Shown here: one piece after another, positions 1 through 9,475 of the stretch | Layout of the letters: each line of letters opens with the position of its first letter | How positions within the stretch are numbered: position 1 is the first letter of the stretch | From: Xenorhabdus japonica | Lineage (GTDB): Bacteria; Pseudomonadota; Gammaproteobacteria; Enterobacterales; Enterobacteriaceae | Length of the DNA stretch: 41,039 nt | Direction of reading: 5' to 3' | Assembly (NCBI RefSeq): GCF_900115195.1 | Contig: NZ_FOVO01000031.1 | Location: 1-41,039 of the forward strand | Program-made: the position numbers and the translations under genes | Notes under the pieces: model-generated | Told to the model about the DNA's origin: nothing | What the model saw: the letters and a program-made list of their open reading frames with translations, nothing else | Database searches by the model: none

Positions 1-437
1 TACACCGGATTATTAACCATCTTGGCGAAATTCTGGCCCTCAAAATCACGGCCGGAAATACGGATGATAGGAAAGTGGTTCGGGAATTAGCAAAAGAATT
101 AATCGGTTCCTTGTATGGCGACAAAGGTTATCTTAGTCAGGAAGTGGCAGACGATTTAGCGAAAAACGGTGTCACTTTCATCACGAAAAAGCGGAGTAAT
201 ATGAAAGCGAGTGTGCTGGAATATTGGGATAAGATAATGTGATCAAGGCGTTTTATTATCGAAACGGTTAATGGGCAATTAAAAAATATTTGTCAAATAG
301 AACATGCTCGTCATCGAAGTATAAAAGGATTTCTGTTGACTGTTTTAACGGGGTGAATGGCTTATTGTCATAAAAAGAAGAAACCATCACTGAAAGTTTT
401 CTACTCAGAAGAAAAAGATATTCCAGTGACGGCTTAA
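1..437 (+). pseudogene. IS982-family transposase remnant (5' end outside window)
   Basis: Reading from base 3, one frame runs to a TAA at 435-437 and resembles the C-terminal part of IS982-type DDE transposases. Recognisable pieces are a GDKGY block, a FITKKRSNMK block, and an ETVNGQLKNICQIEHARHRS block that holds the late catalytic Glu and the conserved RHRS. Two in-frame TGA codons, at 240-242 and 354-356, interrupt an otherwise aligned frame, so this is a decayed copy and not a frameshifted one. It ends about 37 bases from the lysS stop codon. I could not define a terminal inverted repeat with certainty. Family call is from memory of IS982 proteins; the copy is not expected to move by itself. 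Confidence 0.8.
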
Positions 438-473
438 ACAGAATTGGGGTTAACTAGTTTTAATCAAAAATGA

Positions 474-1988
474 TTATTTATTCGGGCGCATTGCCGGGAA
501 CAGAATAACGTCACGAATGGTGTGGCTGTTAGTAAACAACATCACCATACGGTCGATACCAATCCCCAAGCCTGCTGTTGGTGGCAGACCGTGCTCCAGC
601 GCAGTCACGTAGTCTTCATCATAGAACATCGCTTCGTCATCACCTTCATCTTTTTGACGAACTTGCTCTGCGAAACGTTCTGCCTGATCTTCCGCGTCGT
701 TCAGCTCCGAGAAGCCATTACCAATTTCACGACCACCGATGAAGAATTCAAAACGATCAGTAATGAATGGATTGTCATCGTTGCGACGTGCTAGAGGAGA
801 AACTTCTGCCGGATATTCCGTAATGAATGTCGGCTGAATCAAGTGGCTTTCAGCGGTTTCTTCAAAAATTTCACACTGAACACGACCCAAGCCCCAGCCC
901 TTTTCAAGGTCGATACCTAAAGATTTCGCGATAGCAACTGCTTTACCCATATCATCCAAATCTGCCATGTTGGTTTCTGGACGATATTTGCAAATCGCTT
1001 CTTTCATGGTCATCTTGACAAAAGGCTTACCGAAATCGAATTCTTGTTCGCCATATTGCACCAATGTTGTACCCAGTACATCTTGAGTCAAAGTACGGAA
1101 CAGATCTTCGGTCAGTACGATCAGATCTTGGTAGTCCGCATAAGCCATGTAGAGTTCCATCATGGTGAACTCTGGATTATGGCGCGGAGAAACACCTTCG
1201 TTACGGAAGTTGCGGTTGATTTCGAAAACGCGCTCAAAACCACCTACCACCAAACGTTTCAGGTACAGTTCCGGTGCAATACGCAGGTACATGTCGATAT
1301 CCAGCGCGTTATGGTGCGTGATGAATGGACGCGCACTTGCACCACCAGGGATCGCCTGCATCATTGGTGTTTCAACTTCCATGAAGTCTTTTTTGATCAT
1401 GAAACTACGCAATGCAGACATCACGCGGGAGCGGATCTGGAATGTATTGCGTGATTCATCGTTCGCAATCAGATCCAAATAACGCTGACGGTAACGGGTT
1501 TCCTGATCTGCCAAACCGTGGAATTTATCCGGCAGTGGACGTAGTGCTTTAGTCAACAGACGCAGCTCAGTACAGTGAATGGAAAGCTCACCTGTTTGAG
1601 TTTTGAACAACTTACCTCGTGCGCCTAAAATGTCACCTAAATCCCATTTCTTGAACTGAGTGTTGTAAATGCCTTCTGGCAGATCATCACGGGAAACGTA
1701 GATCTGAATGCGTCCACCCATGTCTTGCAGGGTTGCAAAAGATGCTTTGCCCATGATGCGGCGTGTCATCATGCGACCGGCAACAGTCACTTCGATGCCC
1801 AGCTCTTCCAGTTCTTCCTTAGTCTTGTCATCGTATTCTGCATGCAGATCTTCGGAAATGTTTTCGCGACGAAAATCATTTGGAAAAGCAATGCCGTTGC
1901 TGCGCAGTGCAGCCAGTTTTTCACGGCGGGTTTTCAGTTCATTATTTAAATCAGGAGCCTGTTCAGCTCCCTGATGTTGTTGTGACAT
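474..1988 (-). CDS. lysS: Lysyl-tRNA synthetase (class II)
   Basis: Charges tRNA-Lys with lysine using ATP in the cytoplasm. The 504-residue product has the N-terminal OB-fold anticodon-binding domain (about residues 65-150) and the class II catalytic core. Motif 2 is seen as RNFRNEG followed by [17 protein letters not shown], and motif 3 as [14 protein letters not shown] near the C-terminus. Length matches LysS/LysU of enterobacteria (about 505 residues). It lies 9 bases after prfB on the same strand, the conserved prfB-lysS operon. A decayed IS982 copy sits immediately beyond its 3' end. No obvious anomaly in the gene itself. LysU cannot be excluded by sequence alone, but the prfB linkage indicates lysS. 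Confidence 0.98.
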   Translation of the reverse strand: MSQQHQGAEQAPDLNNELKTRREKLAALRSNGIAFPNDFRRENISEDLHAEYDDKTKEELEELGIEVTVAGRMMTRRIMGKASFATLQDMGGRIQIYVSRDDLPEGIYNTQFKKWDLGDILGARGKLFKTQTGELSIHCTELRLLTKALRPLPDKFHGLADQETRYRQRYLDLIANDESRNTFQIRSRVMSALRSFMIKKDFMEVETPMMQAIPGGASARPFITHHNALDIDMYLRIAPELYLKRLVVGGFERVFEINRNFRNEGVSPRHNPEFTMMELYMAYADYQDLIVLTEDLFRTLTQDVLGTTLVQYGEQEFDFGKPFVKMTMKEAICKYRPETNMADLDDMGKAVAIAKSLGIDLEKGWGLGRVQCEIFEETAESHLIQPTFITEYPAEVSPLARRNDDNPFITDRFEFFIGGREIGNGFSELNDAEDQAERFAEQVRQKDEGDDEAMFYDEDYVTALEHGLPPTAGLGIGIDRMVMLFTNSHTIRDVILFPAMRPNK

Positions 1989-1997
1989 TTTAGTTCC

Positions 1998-3096
1998 TCA
2001 TAGGCCAGCTTTTAAGCTTGCTTCAATGAATTTGTCCAAATCCCCATCCAGCACAGATTGCGTATTGCGGGTTTCTACACCGGTGCGCAAATCTTTAATA
2101 CGGGAATCATCTAAAACGTAAGAGCGGATCTGGCTGCCCCAACCGATATCCGATTTGTTCTCTTCCATTGCTTGTTTATCTGCATTCTTCTTCTGCATTT
2201 CCAGTTCGTACAGTTTCGCTTTCAACTGTTTCATCGCCTGATCTTTGTTTTTATGCTGAGAACGGTCTGTCTGGCATTGAGTTACAATACCAGTCGGTAC
2301 GTGAGTGATACGTACAGCAGATTCAGTTTTGTTAACGTGCTGACCACCAGCACCAGAGGCACGATATACATCAATGCGTAAATCAGCCGGATTGATTTCG
2401 ATATCAATATCATCATCCACTTCTGGGTAGATAAAGGCGGAGCTGAATGATGTATGGCGACGACCACCTGAATCAAAGGGGCTTTTACGTACCAAGCGAT
2501 GAACGCCCGTTTCTGTGCGTAGCCAACCGTAAGCATATTCACCAATGATCTTAATGGTTGCAGATTTCAAACCAGCAACGTCACCATCAGACTCTTCAAT
2601 AATTTCCGTCTTGAAGCCCTTGGATTCAGCCCAACGCAGGTACATACGCATCAACATGCTGGCCCAATCCTGAGCTTCTGTTCCACCTGATCCCGCCTGA
2701 AGATCCAAATAGCAGTTTGCGCTATCATATTCGCCAGAAAACATGCGACGGAATTCAAGTTGACCCAGTTTCTCTTCTAACTGTTCCAATTCAGCGACTG
2801 CTTCATTGAAGGTTTCTTCGTCATCAGCTTCAACTGCCAATTCCAGCAAGCCGTTCACATCTTCTAAACCCTGAACGAGCTGATCAATTGTTTCCACGAT
2901 GATTTCAAGTGACGAACGCTCTTTACCCAACGCCTGTGCCCGCTCCGGTTCATTCCAGACATCAGGCTGTTCGAGTTCAGCATTGACTTCTTCTAAGCGC
3001 TCTTTCTTGGCATCATAGTCAAAGATACCCCCTCAGAACTGCTGTCCGCTCAGACAGGTCCTGAATGTGATTTTTTACCGAATTAATTTCAAACAT
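1998..3096 (-). CDS. prfB: Peptide chain release factor 2, with programmed +1 frameshift
   Basis: Recognises UGA and UAA stop codons and triggers peptide release on the ribosome. The main frame (1998 to about 3018) carries the RF2 core: an acidic N-terminal helical part, the specificity tripeptide region, and the GGQ hydrolysis motif within [12 protein letters not shown]. The true start is the ATG at 3094-3096, whose product begins MFEIN. This first frame runs 25 codons to an in-frame TGA at 3019-3021, where a +1 slip on CTT-TGA-C joins the main frame, giving a protein of about 365 residues. An automatic caller would start the gene too late, inside the second frame. It is followed by lysS. 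Confidence 0.97.
3019..3033 (-). promoter_or_regulatory. prfB programmed +1 frameshift site
   Basis: On the minus strand the sequence is AGGGGG-TAT-CTT-TGA-C. The AGGGGG at 3028-3033 is the internal Shine-Dalgarno-like stimulator, CTT (3022-3024) is the slippery codon and TGA (3019-3021) is codon 26. These are the same elements at the same codon as in E. coli prfB. RF2 autoregulates its own synthesis: low RF2 makes the ribosome pause at UGA and shift forward. Confidence 0.96.
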
Positions 3097-3185
3097 ATTT
3101 TGTGTCTTATACGTTGTGTATTATGAATAAATAATGGTCGCATGGATATTTTCGAACCGCGTATTGTAACGGATATATCAAAGGG

Positions 3186-3262
3186 TTTATACCCTTCATC
3201 TTTTAAAGTGCAGCTTTATTGGCTGCTACTTAAAAGATGAAGAGTAAAAGCTAACTGGGTAT
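3186..3262. repeat. Short ERIC-like palindrome (copy A)
   Basis: Two arms, 3192-3214 and 3222-3244, are near-perfect reverse complements around a 7-base loop. The outer sequence TATACCCTTCATCTTT and inner GCAGC resemble the ends of enterobacterial ERIC/IRU elements, but the central ERIC core is missing. It lies in the spacer between recJ and prfB and would form a long hairpin in the transcript. Confidence 0.75.
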
Positions 3263-3287
3263 ATAACATTGCCGGAGATTTGATAAT

Positions 3288-5021
3288 TCAGTAGGGCCAA
3301 ATATGCTGGATCAAAAGCTGAACATCACGATTACCCCGAAATTCGTTAATATCCAGTTTATAGGCTAGTTCTACCGTTTTGACACTATTATCCGGCCAGC
3401 GGCTGGCATCAATGTTAAATGCAATGCCATCTAACATAGGCCCACCATTTAATGGCTCAAGCATGACTTTCAGGTGATTTTCACCAACGATGCGCTGTTG
3501 CAGTAGTTTGAATTTACCGTCAAAAATCGGTTCTGCAAATGCCTGCCCCCACGGCCCCCCGTCACGCAGGATTTCAGCAACTTCCAGTGATAGTTCTCCT
3601 AACGCCAATTCACCATCGCTCCAGATCACACCTTCTAATTGGGCAATATCCAGCCAGTCTGCCACCAGCTCGGAAAAATGACGCTGAAACAGGTCGAATT
3701 TGTCTTGTTCGATTGACAAACCTGCTGCCATCGCATGACCACCAAATTTCAACATCAACCCCGGATACAGGGTATCAAGGCGTTCAAGTGCATCACGCAT
3801 ATGCAGACCATTTATGGAACGTCCCGAACCTTTCAAATTGCCATCACCTGCCGGAGCAAAAGCAATAACCGGACGGTGAAAACGCTCTTTAATTCGTGAT
3901 GCCAAAATTCCCACTACGCCCTGATGCCATTCAGGATGGTAAATTGCTAACCCGTAAGGTAACTGAATATGGGTCTGCTCGATTTTATCGCAAATATGCA
4001 AGGCCTCTTGCTGCATGCTCTGCTCGATCTCCCGACGAGTTTGGTTCAGGCCATCCAATTCACAAGCAATCTGGCGAGCCTGTGCCATATCATCAGTCAA
4101 CAATAACGCCACTCCAACAGACATATCATCCAAACGTCCGGCGGCATTTAATCTTGGTCCCAATGAAAAGCCCAAATCACTGGCTGCTAATTTTGTTGAT
4201 TCCCGTTTGGAAACTTCGAGCAATGCCCTTATCCCCGCACAGCAACGCCCTGCTCGAATGCGGTTTAATCCTTGATATACCAGAATTCGATTATTGGTAT
4301 CAAGAGGAACTACATCGGCCACTGTACCCAATGCCACTAAATCCAACAACTCAGCCAAATTAGGTAATGGAATGCCTTGTTGTTCAAACCATGCCAATTT
4401 GCGCAATTCTGCCCTGAGTGCAGACATCAGATAAAATGCGACGCCAACGCCCGCTAAGGATTTAGAAGGAAAGGCGCAATCTATTAAATTGGGATTAATA
4501 ATGGCATCCGCGGCTGGCAATGTTTCACCCGGTAAATGGTGATCAGTAATAATCACCTTGATACCGTGTTGATGTGCCGCTGCAACACCATCATGGGATG
4601 AGATCCCATTATCCACGGTGATAATCAAATCCGCGTTTTCTTTGACAACTTCATCAACCACCTGAACGCTTAATCCATAACCATCTTCAAAACGGTTTGG
4701 AACAAGATAATCAAGGTGACGATATCCCATTGCACGTAAAGCGCGAATGCTCAATGCTGTGCTGGTTGCTCCATCTGCATCAAAATCCCCAACAATCACA
4801 ATGCGCCAATGTTCATGTAATGCTGTAACCAGCAAGGAAACGGCCTGCTCAATGCCATTAAGGGATTGATAATTGAGGAGACCCTTTGCGCCACGTTCCA
4901 GTTCATCAGCTTGGTGTATGCCACGCATAGCGTATAAACGGCGCAATAACGGATGGATATTGTGGGGAAGATGGCTGGAATCCGCCGTTGGTCGGCGGCG
5001 GAGTTGTGTTTCTCTATTCAC
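3288..5021 (-). CDS. recJ: Single-stranded-DNA-specific 5'-3' exonuclease RecJ
   Basis: Degrades 5'-ended single-stranded DNA in RecFOR recombination, mismatch repair and base excision repair. The 577 residues equal E. coli RecJ in length. DHH-superfamily metal motifs are visible: GDFDADGATST (motif I), TVDNGISSHDG (motif II), ITDHHLPG (motif III, the DHH) and later the DHHA1 glycine-rich GGHAMAAGLS. It follows dsbC on the same strand with 54 bases between, as in E. coli xerD-dsbC-recJ-prfB-lysS. The spacer to prfB carries a mini-ERIC palindrome. Confidence 0.98.
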   Translation of the reverse strand: MNRETQLRRRPTADSSHLPHNIHPLLRRLYAMRGIHQADELERGAKGLLNYQSLNGIEQAVSLLVTALHEHWRIVIVGDFDADGATSTALSIRALRAMGYRHLDYLVPNRFEDGYGLSVQVVDEVVKENADLIITVDNGISSHDGVAAAHQHGIKVIITDHHLPGETLPAADAIINPNLIDCAFPSKSLAGVGVAFYLMSALRAELRKLAWFEQQGIPLPNLAELLDLVALGTVADVVPLDTNNRILVYQGLNRIRAGRCCAGIRALLEVSKRESTKLAASDLGFSLGPRLNAAGRLDDMSVGVALLLTDDMAQARQIACELDGLNQTRREIEQSMQQEALHICDKIEQTHIQLPYGLAIYHPEWHQGVVGILASRIKERFHRPVIAFAPAGDGNLKGSGRSINGLHMRDALERLDTLYPGLMLKFGGHAMAAGLSIEQDKFDLFQRHFSELVADWLDIAQLEGVIWSDGELALGELSLEVAEILRDGGPWGQAFAEPIFDGKFKLLQQRIVGENHLKVMLEPLNGGPMLDGIAFNIDASRWPDNSVKTVELAYKLDINEFRGNRDVQLLIQHIWPY

Positions 5022-5075
5022 AGGTTTCTATTCACTAGCTTGCATTCACTGAATGGGATGCATTATCGATTTCAA

Positions 5076-5777
5076 TTAGTTGCTATGTTTCTTCAGCACA
5101 TCCAGTAAATCTTTCGGTGCTAAATAACCCCTAAGCACGTAACCATCTTTCAGGATAATGGCTGGCGTACCCTGAACACCAAATTGGTGGCCTAGCTGAT
5201 ATTGTTTCATGATATCAATTTTGCATTCTTTAATTGGAGAGACTTTTTCACCTTTAAAAACAGCGTCCAATGATTTTTTCGGTGTCGCACTGCACCAAAT
5301 GGACTGCATATCTTTAGCTGATTGATGGTGCTCCCCATGACGAGGGAACGCCAAGTAACGGATAGTGATCCCCAGATCGTTATATTCTTTCATGTCCTCA
5401 TGCAATTTCTGGCAATAACCACAAGTGATATCAGTAAAAACAGTGACAACATATTTTTCTTTTGGCGCTTTGTAAATAATCATTTGATTTTTAAAAGATT
5501 CCAATTTTTTAACTAAAATCTGATCGCCAATATTTTTCAATATCTTGCCACTCATATCATAAAGTTGCCCCGTTAACGTATATTTACCATCATTAGACAT
5601 ATAAATGACGCCACTCTCGGTTAAAATTGCACTCACACCAGGAAATTGTGATGGAGTAATGCTTTCAGCGGTTATTTTCCATTTAGACAGTGACTTATTG
5701 ATAGCACTCTCACTAGCAAAAGCATTGCTGGCAACAGCAGTCAACAATAATGAAAGGCAAAACGTAATCTTCTTCAT
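5076..5777 (-). CDS. dsbC: Periplasmic thiol:disulfide isomerase DsbC
   Basis: Corrects wrong disulfide bonds in periplasmic proteins and is kept reduced by DsbD. I place the start at the ATG at 5775-5777, preceded by AAGGGAAC, which gives a 233-residue precursor (E. coli DsbC has 236). The product opens with a signal peptide, MKKITFCLSLLLTAVASNAFA, cut before S. The N-terminal dimerisation domain is followed by the thioredoxin fold with active site CGYC in VFTDITCGYCQKLHED, a second structural cysteine pair, and a cis-proline loop (GTPA). An in-frame upstream ATG adding 7 residues is less likely. Between xerD and recJ, as in E. coli. Confidence 0.97.
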   Translation of the reverse strand: MKKITFCLSLLLTAVASNAFASESAINKSLSKWKITAESITPSQFPGVSAILTESGVIYMSNDGKYTLTGQLYDMSGKILKNIGDQILVKKLESFKNQMIIYKAPKEKYVVTVFTDITCGYCQKLHEDMKEYNDLGITIRYLAFPRHGEHHQSAKDMQSIWCSATPKKSLDAVFKGEKVSPIKECKIDIMKQYQLGHQFGVQGTPAIILKDGYVLRGYLAPKDLLDVLKKHSN

Positions 5778-5810
5778 AATTTGTTCCCTTATATTCATCT
5801 AACTCTGAAG

Positions 5811-6782
5811 CTATCCACGGGGATGATGTTGTTGATGAAGCGCTTTGAGACGTTCGGTTGCTACATGAGTGTATATTTGAGTTGTCGAGAGGTCACTATG
5901 ACCTAATAACATTTGCACAACACGTAAGTCAGCGCCATGATTGAGTAGATGTGTTGCAAAAGCATGGCGTAATACATGGGGTGACAAGCGTTCAGTGTCA
6001 ATCCCTGCCAATACGGCATAGTGTTTGATACGATGCCAGAATGTCTGGCGTGTCATCTGCGTCCCCCGCTTACTGGGAAAAAATACATCAGAGACAGAGC
6101 CATTCAATAACCACGGACGCCCATATTCCAGATATTTTTCCAACCAATAAACAGCCTCTTCCCCCAGAGGAACCAATCTTTCTTTATTTCCCTTACCCAC
6201 AATTCTGATCACTCCCTGACGTAAGTTCACATCGGACAGGGTCAGGCCAACCAATTCTGAAACTCGTAACCCACAAGCATAAAGCACTTCTAACATAGCT
6301 TTATCCCGCAATTCAATTGGTTGGCCAGCCAAAGGGACACCAAGCAAATCTTCAACTTGTTTTTCGCTTAAATCCTTGGGCAAACGCTTAGGCAATTTAG
6401 GCGCAGATAATAACGCTGTTGGATCATCTTCCCGCATTCTTTCACGATAAAGATATTGAAACAACCTTCGCATCGCGCTCAGTAATCTGGCTGAACTACT
6501 CGCTTTATAACCACTATCCACTCGTTCAGCCAAAAATGATTGTAGTTCTACTGACTGTACTGAAAGTAAATCATGACCATAATGCACTAGCCAATTATTC
6601 AAGGCTTGTAAATCAAGTCGATAAGAAGCCAAAGTGTTTTCGGCCAGATCTTTTTCCAGCCATATAGTATCGAGAAATTGCTCTATCAGAGGATTGTCCG
6701 ATGAATATGGCTCCGTTGAATTTTGTTTAAGTGAATTATTTTCCGATGAATGGTTGTCTGACAGGTTGTGTTCTTTTGGCAT
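5811..6782 (-). CDS. xerD: Site-specific tyrosine recombinase XerD
   Basis: With XerC it resolves chromosome dimers at dif under FtsK control. The SAM-like N-terminal core-binding domain is followed by the catalytic domain with Arg in GLRVSEL, Lys in GKGNKER, HVLRHAFATHLL (His-x-x-Arg), the GHSD His, and the Tyr nucleophile in TTQIYTHV. The product is 323 residues against 298 in E. coli. The extra length is an N-terminal tail of about 25 residues rich in Asn, Ser and Glu before the conserved IEQFLD. A strong AGGAGGG lies just before the ATG at 6780-6782, so I keep the long start. First gene of the row to lysS; divergent from fldB. Confidence 0.97.
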   Translation of the reverse strand: MPKEHNLSDNHSSENNSLKQNSTEPYSSDNPLIEQFLDTIWLEKDLAENTLASYRLDLQALNNWLVHYGHDLLSVQSVELQSFLAERVDSGYKASSSARLLSAMRRLFQYLYRERMREDDPTALLSAPKLPKRLPKDLSEKQVEDLLGVPLAGQPIELRDKAMLEVLYACGLRVSELVGLTLSDVNLRQGVIRIVGKGNKERLVPLGEEAVYWLEKYLEYGRPWLLNGSVSDVFFPSKRGTQMTRQTFWHRIKHYAVLAGIDTERLSPHVLRHAFATHLLNHGADLRVVQMLLGHSDLSTTQIYTHVATERLKALHQQHHPRG

Positions 6783-6896
6783 AAGCCCTCCTTTCTGTCT
6801 GCCTATCTACGCCTTCCTATCGGCCATTATGCCTGAAAAAGCAATTATTCTGTTACAATACCGCCCCTGATATTCAAAACTCCCTGATAAATAATG

Positions 6897-7415
6897 ATGA
6901 AAATTGGTCTCTTTTACGGTTCCAGTACATGCTATACAGAAATGGTAGCAGAAAAAATACGCGATATACTCGGTGAAGATCTGATCGACATACATAATGT
7001 CAAGGATTGTGATCCCCAATTGATGGAAGAATATTCTGTCCTGATCCTCGGTATCCCAACTTGGGATTTCGGGGAGTTGCAGGAAGATTGGCTGGCTATT
7101 TGGGATCAGCTTCTCTCATTGGATCTGGCAGGAAAAATCGTTGCCATGTATGGAATGGGGGATCAAATCGATTATAGTGAGTGGTTTCTGGATGCATTGG
7201 GAATGCTGTATCACCACTTGCTACCGACAGGTGTACAGTTTATTGGGTTCTGGCCGACAGAAGGTTATGAATTTACCAGCCCGAAACCTTTGTCCGAAGA
7301 TGGCAAACAATTTGTCGGGCTGGCTTTGGACGATGTAAACCAATTCGAACAAACAGATGAACGTTTAAGTGAATGGTGCATGCAAATATTGGCTGAAATG
7401 GAAGCGCTGTTTTAG
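6897..7415 (+). CDS. fldB: Flavodoxin 2
   Basis: FMN-binding electron carrier of the long-chain flavodoxin class. The phosphate-binding loop is [12 protein letters not shown], with Cys where FldA has Gly, as is usual for FldB. The aromatic FMN stacking segments are in [13 protein letters not shown] and [20 protein letters not shown]. The product is 172 residues, matching E. coli FldB (173). Two adjacent ATGs exist (6894 and 6897); the second aligns with the family start. It is transcribed away from xerD and converges with ygfX, with 9 bases between the stops, the standard enterobacterial arrangement. Confidence 0.96.
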   Translation: MKIGLFYGSSTCYTEMVAEKIRDILGEDLIDIHNVKDCDPQLMEEYSVLILGIPTWDFGELQEDWLAIWDQLLSLDLAGKIVAMYGMGDQIDYSEWFLDALGMLYHHLLPTGVQFIGFWPTEGYEFTSPKPLSEDGKQFVGLALDDVNQFEQTDERLSEWCMQILAEMEALF

Positions 7416-7424
7416 CTGTCCATT

Positions 7425-7850
7425 TTAGCTATCAGGGTATTGGCGCATTAGTTGATTCAAATGACGCCACGCCTCGGATGACATACTATCTGATGCCACC
7501 CATAATCGGATTGGCGGTTGATAGCGCACATTTTCTGTTTGATTAAAGGCATGGAGCATAACGACCATTCCATAGCGATGGAACCACGGTGGCTGAGTAA
7601 TGCTCCAAGCGGCTTTTTGCCAATGCACTTTGTTGCCTTTGAACAGCACCAACCTGCCCTGACATTGCCGGATATTTTTCTGACTCCACATCCAACTGCT
7701 TATGATGATGGCAAACATTGGAAGCCAAAAGTAAGCACTGTTAATTGGCCAGGGAGTCAATAAAGCCGCAATAGCAACTGCGCCATGTACGCCCGTGGAA
7801 AACAGGCGAGTATGGCGAGATTCTTTTAGTTTATTGTTCCACAGGACCAC
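7425..7850 (-). CDS. ygfX: YgfX/CptA family membrane protein
   Basis: Small inner-membrane protein of the YgfX family, 141 residues, proposed in E. coli (as CptA) to act as a toxin on FtsZ and MreB in partnership with the product of the upstream gene; that role is debated. Two adjacent hydrophobic helices (about residues 20-55) follow a basic N-terminus, then a soluble Trp-rich domain. It overlaps the 3' end of sdhE by 20 bases, so the pair is translationally coupled. The family assignment rests on operon position and overall pattern. Confidence 0.9.
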   Translation of the reverse strand: MVLWNNKLKESRHTRLFSTGVHGAVAIAALLTPWPINSAYFWLPMFAIIISSWMWSQKNIRQCQGRLVLFKGNKVHWQKAAWSITQPPWFHRYGMVVMLHAFNQTENVRYQPPIRLWVASDSMSSEAWRHLNQLMRQYPDS

Positions 7851-8097
7851 GGGCTTGGTTTCTGCTTTGGATTAATTTCACCATATGATAAAGCTCGTCA
7901 TCTTCAGGTCGTCCATAATTCATCAGCCAATTGAAAAGATCAGGGTCTGGACATTCCAGTAAACGAACAAAAATCCGTTTGTCATCATCATTCAATGAAT
8001 CATATTCATACTCAAAAAATGGCATGATAGAAATATCCAGTTCACGCATTCCACGACGACATGCCCAGTGAATACGTGCTTTATTATCAATATCCAT
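7831..8097 (-). CDS. sdhE: FAD assembly factor SdhE
   Basis: 88-residue cytoplasmic factor that helps covalent FAD attachment to SdhA (and FrdA). It carries the diagnostic RGMRELD form of the RGxxE motif near residues 15-21, followed by the acidic [12 protein letters not shown] and [14 protein letters not shown] helices of the SdhE/Sdh5 fold. It was once called YgfY/CptB and described as an antitoxin for YgfX. It overlaps ygfX and is divergent from ygfZ, as in E. coli. Confidence 0.96.
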   Translation of the reverse strand: MDIDNKARIHWACRRGMRELDISIMPFFEYEYDSLNDDDKRIFVRLLECPDPDLFNWLMNYGRPEDDELYHMVKLIQSRNQARGPVEQ

Positions 8098-8452
8098 GTT
8101 TAAAAAGCCTCTTTATCATTTTCATTCGTGCCATTGGGACAGCAATATTAAGATCAGGGAAGAATAAGATCGTGACAATTAGATCACGAAAGATTAACAA
8201 GTTACCCATCGTTTTAAATATGATCACGGTTGCAAAATTTCATAGTCGGGCAAGATTATCAACGATTCTGGCCTGTTTTTCATCACCAACCGGGGTGGAA
8301 TCACTAGATATATCGACAAGTTGCGAAGTATATCGCAACAAGTTGGTAATAAATTCATTATCCATAAATAACAGGAATAACCCCTTTGCATTAAGCTACT
8401 TCTCTTTTACCATTAGCATTATTTCTCAGATAGTTTACTGGCAGGAGCTGCT
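8098..8452. other. sdhE-ygfZ divergent spacer with a 20-base palindrome
   Basis: The 355 bases between divergently read sdhE and ygfZ hold no convincing gene. They must carry both promoters. The only clear structure is a perfect inverted repeat GTTGCGA-agtata-TCGCAAC at 8320-8339, which could be a dimer-binding operator or a short hairpin. Promoter boxes cannot be assigned reliably by eye. Confidence 0.5.
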
Positions 8453-9460
8453 ATGGCTTACCAAATTCCGTTTTCTGCACAATATCCATCCCCTTCTGCA
8501 ACACTCCCACTGACTTTAATTTCCCTTGATGACTGGGGAATCGTGACAGCTACTGGAGCTGATGCAGAAAAGTATCTGCAAGGACAAATTACAGCAGATC
8601 TTACCTCTCTGAATGATAACCAGCATGTGTTAACCGCACATTGTGATGCCAAAGGCAAGATGTGGAGTAACTTACGGCTGTTTCAGCTTCAGCGAGATGA
8701 AGGTTTTGCCTATATTGCACGCCGTTCATTATTGGAAACACAATTAACTGAATTAAAAAAATATGCCGTGTTTTCCAAAGTGACGTTTGCCAAAGATGAA
8801 GAAAATATCTTGCTTGGTGTAGCCGGAACAGGAAGCCGGGAAGCGCTGGCAACACTCTTCCCAACCCTGCCCGATGCTAAATCTCCCGTTATTCAGCACG
8901 AAACCACAACGCTTCTCCACTTCACACTTCCCGCTGAACGTTTCCTTTTAGTTACAGACAGAACAACTGCCGTTAAATTAACTGAAACATTAATCGAAGA
9001 GTTCCAGTCGCAGTTGAATGACAGCCAGCAATGGCTGGCACTGGAGATTGAAGCAGGATTCCCGGTGATTGATGCAGCCAGCAGCGTACAATTTATTCCA
9101 CAAGCGACAAACCTTCAGGCAATCGAAAATAGTATCAGCTTTAAAAAAGGCTGTTATACCGGTCAGGAAATGGTGGCTCGAGCCAAATATCGTGGGGCAA
9201 ACAAGCGAGCCATGTATTGGCTGGCAGGTAATGCCTCGTCTCTGCCTGTCGCTGGTGACGATTTGGAATGGCAATTAGGCGATAAATGGCGTCGGACGGG
9301 TTCAGTGCTGGCGGCGATCAAACTGGTTGATGGTTCAATCTGGGTACAAGTGGTCATGAATAATGATATGGAAATAGAAAGCGTATTCCGTATCCGTGAA
9401 GATGAAGGTAGTACAATCACCATTCAGGCATTGCCTTATTCACTGGACGAAGAAAAATAA
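8453..9460 (+). CDS. ygfZ: Folate-dependent Fe-S assembly protein YgfZ (IbaG/GcvT-like)
   Basis: Tetrahydrofolate-binding paralogue of GcvT needed for normal activity of some Fe-S enzymes such as MiaB. The 335 residues show the family signature [17 protein letters not shown] (about residues 225-241) with the required Cys. The N-terminal part has the usual [17 protein letters not shown] and [16 protein letters not shown] blocks. GGAGCTG precedes the ATG at 8453. It is followed after 15 bases by the HD-domain gene, probably co-transcribed. Confidence 0.96.
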   Translation: MAYQIPFSAQYPSPSATLPLTLISLDDWGIVTATGADAEKYLQGQITADLTSLNDNQHVLTAHCDAKGKMWSNLRLFQLQRDEGFAYIARRSLLETQLTELKKYAVFSKVTFAKDEENILLGVAGTGSREALATLFPTLPDAKSPVIQHETTTLLHFTLPAERFLLVTDRTTAVKLTETLIEEFQSQLNDSQQWLALEIEAGFPVIDAASSVQFIPQATNLQAIENSISFKKGCYTGQEMVARAKYRGANKRAMYWLAGNASSLPVAGDDLEWQLGDKWRRTGSVLAAIKLVDGSIWVQVVMNNDMEIESVFRIREDEGSTITIQALPYSLDEEK

Positions 9461-9475
9461 TTATTGAGGTTTTAT

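Noticed and set aside
3896-4363. Plus-strand frame of 155 codons inside recJ.
   Set aside because: Antisense to conserved DHH exonuclease sequence; no start signal and no recognisable domain.
8061-8513. Plus-strand frame of 150 codons across the sdhE-ygfZ spacer.
   Set aside because: It overlaps the 5' ends of both real genes, has odd composition and no family resemblance.
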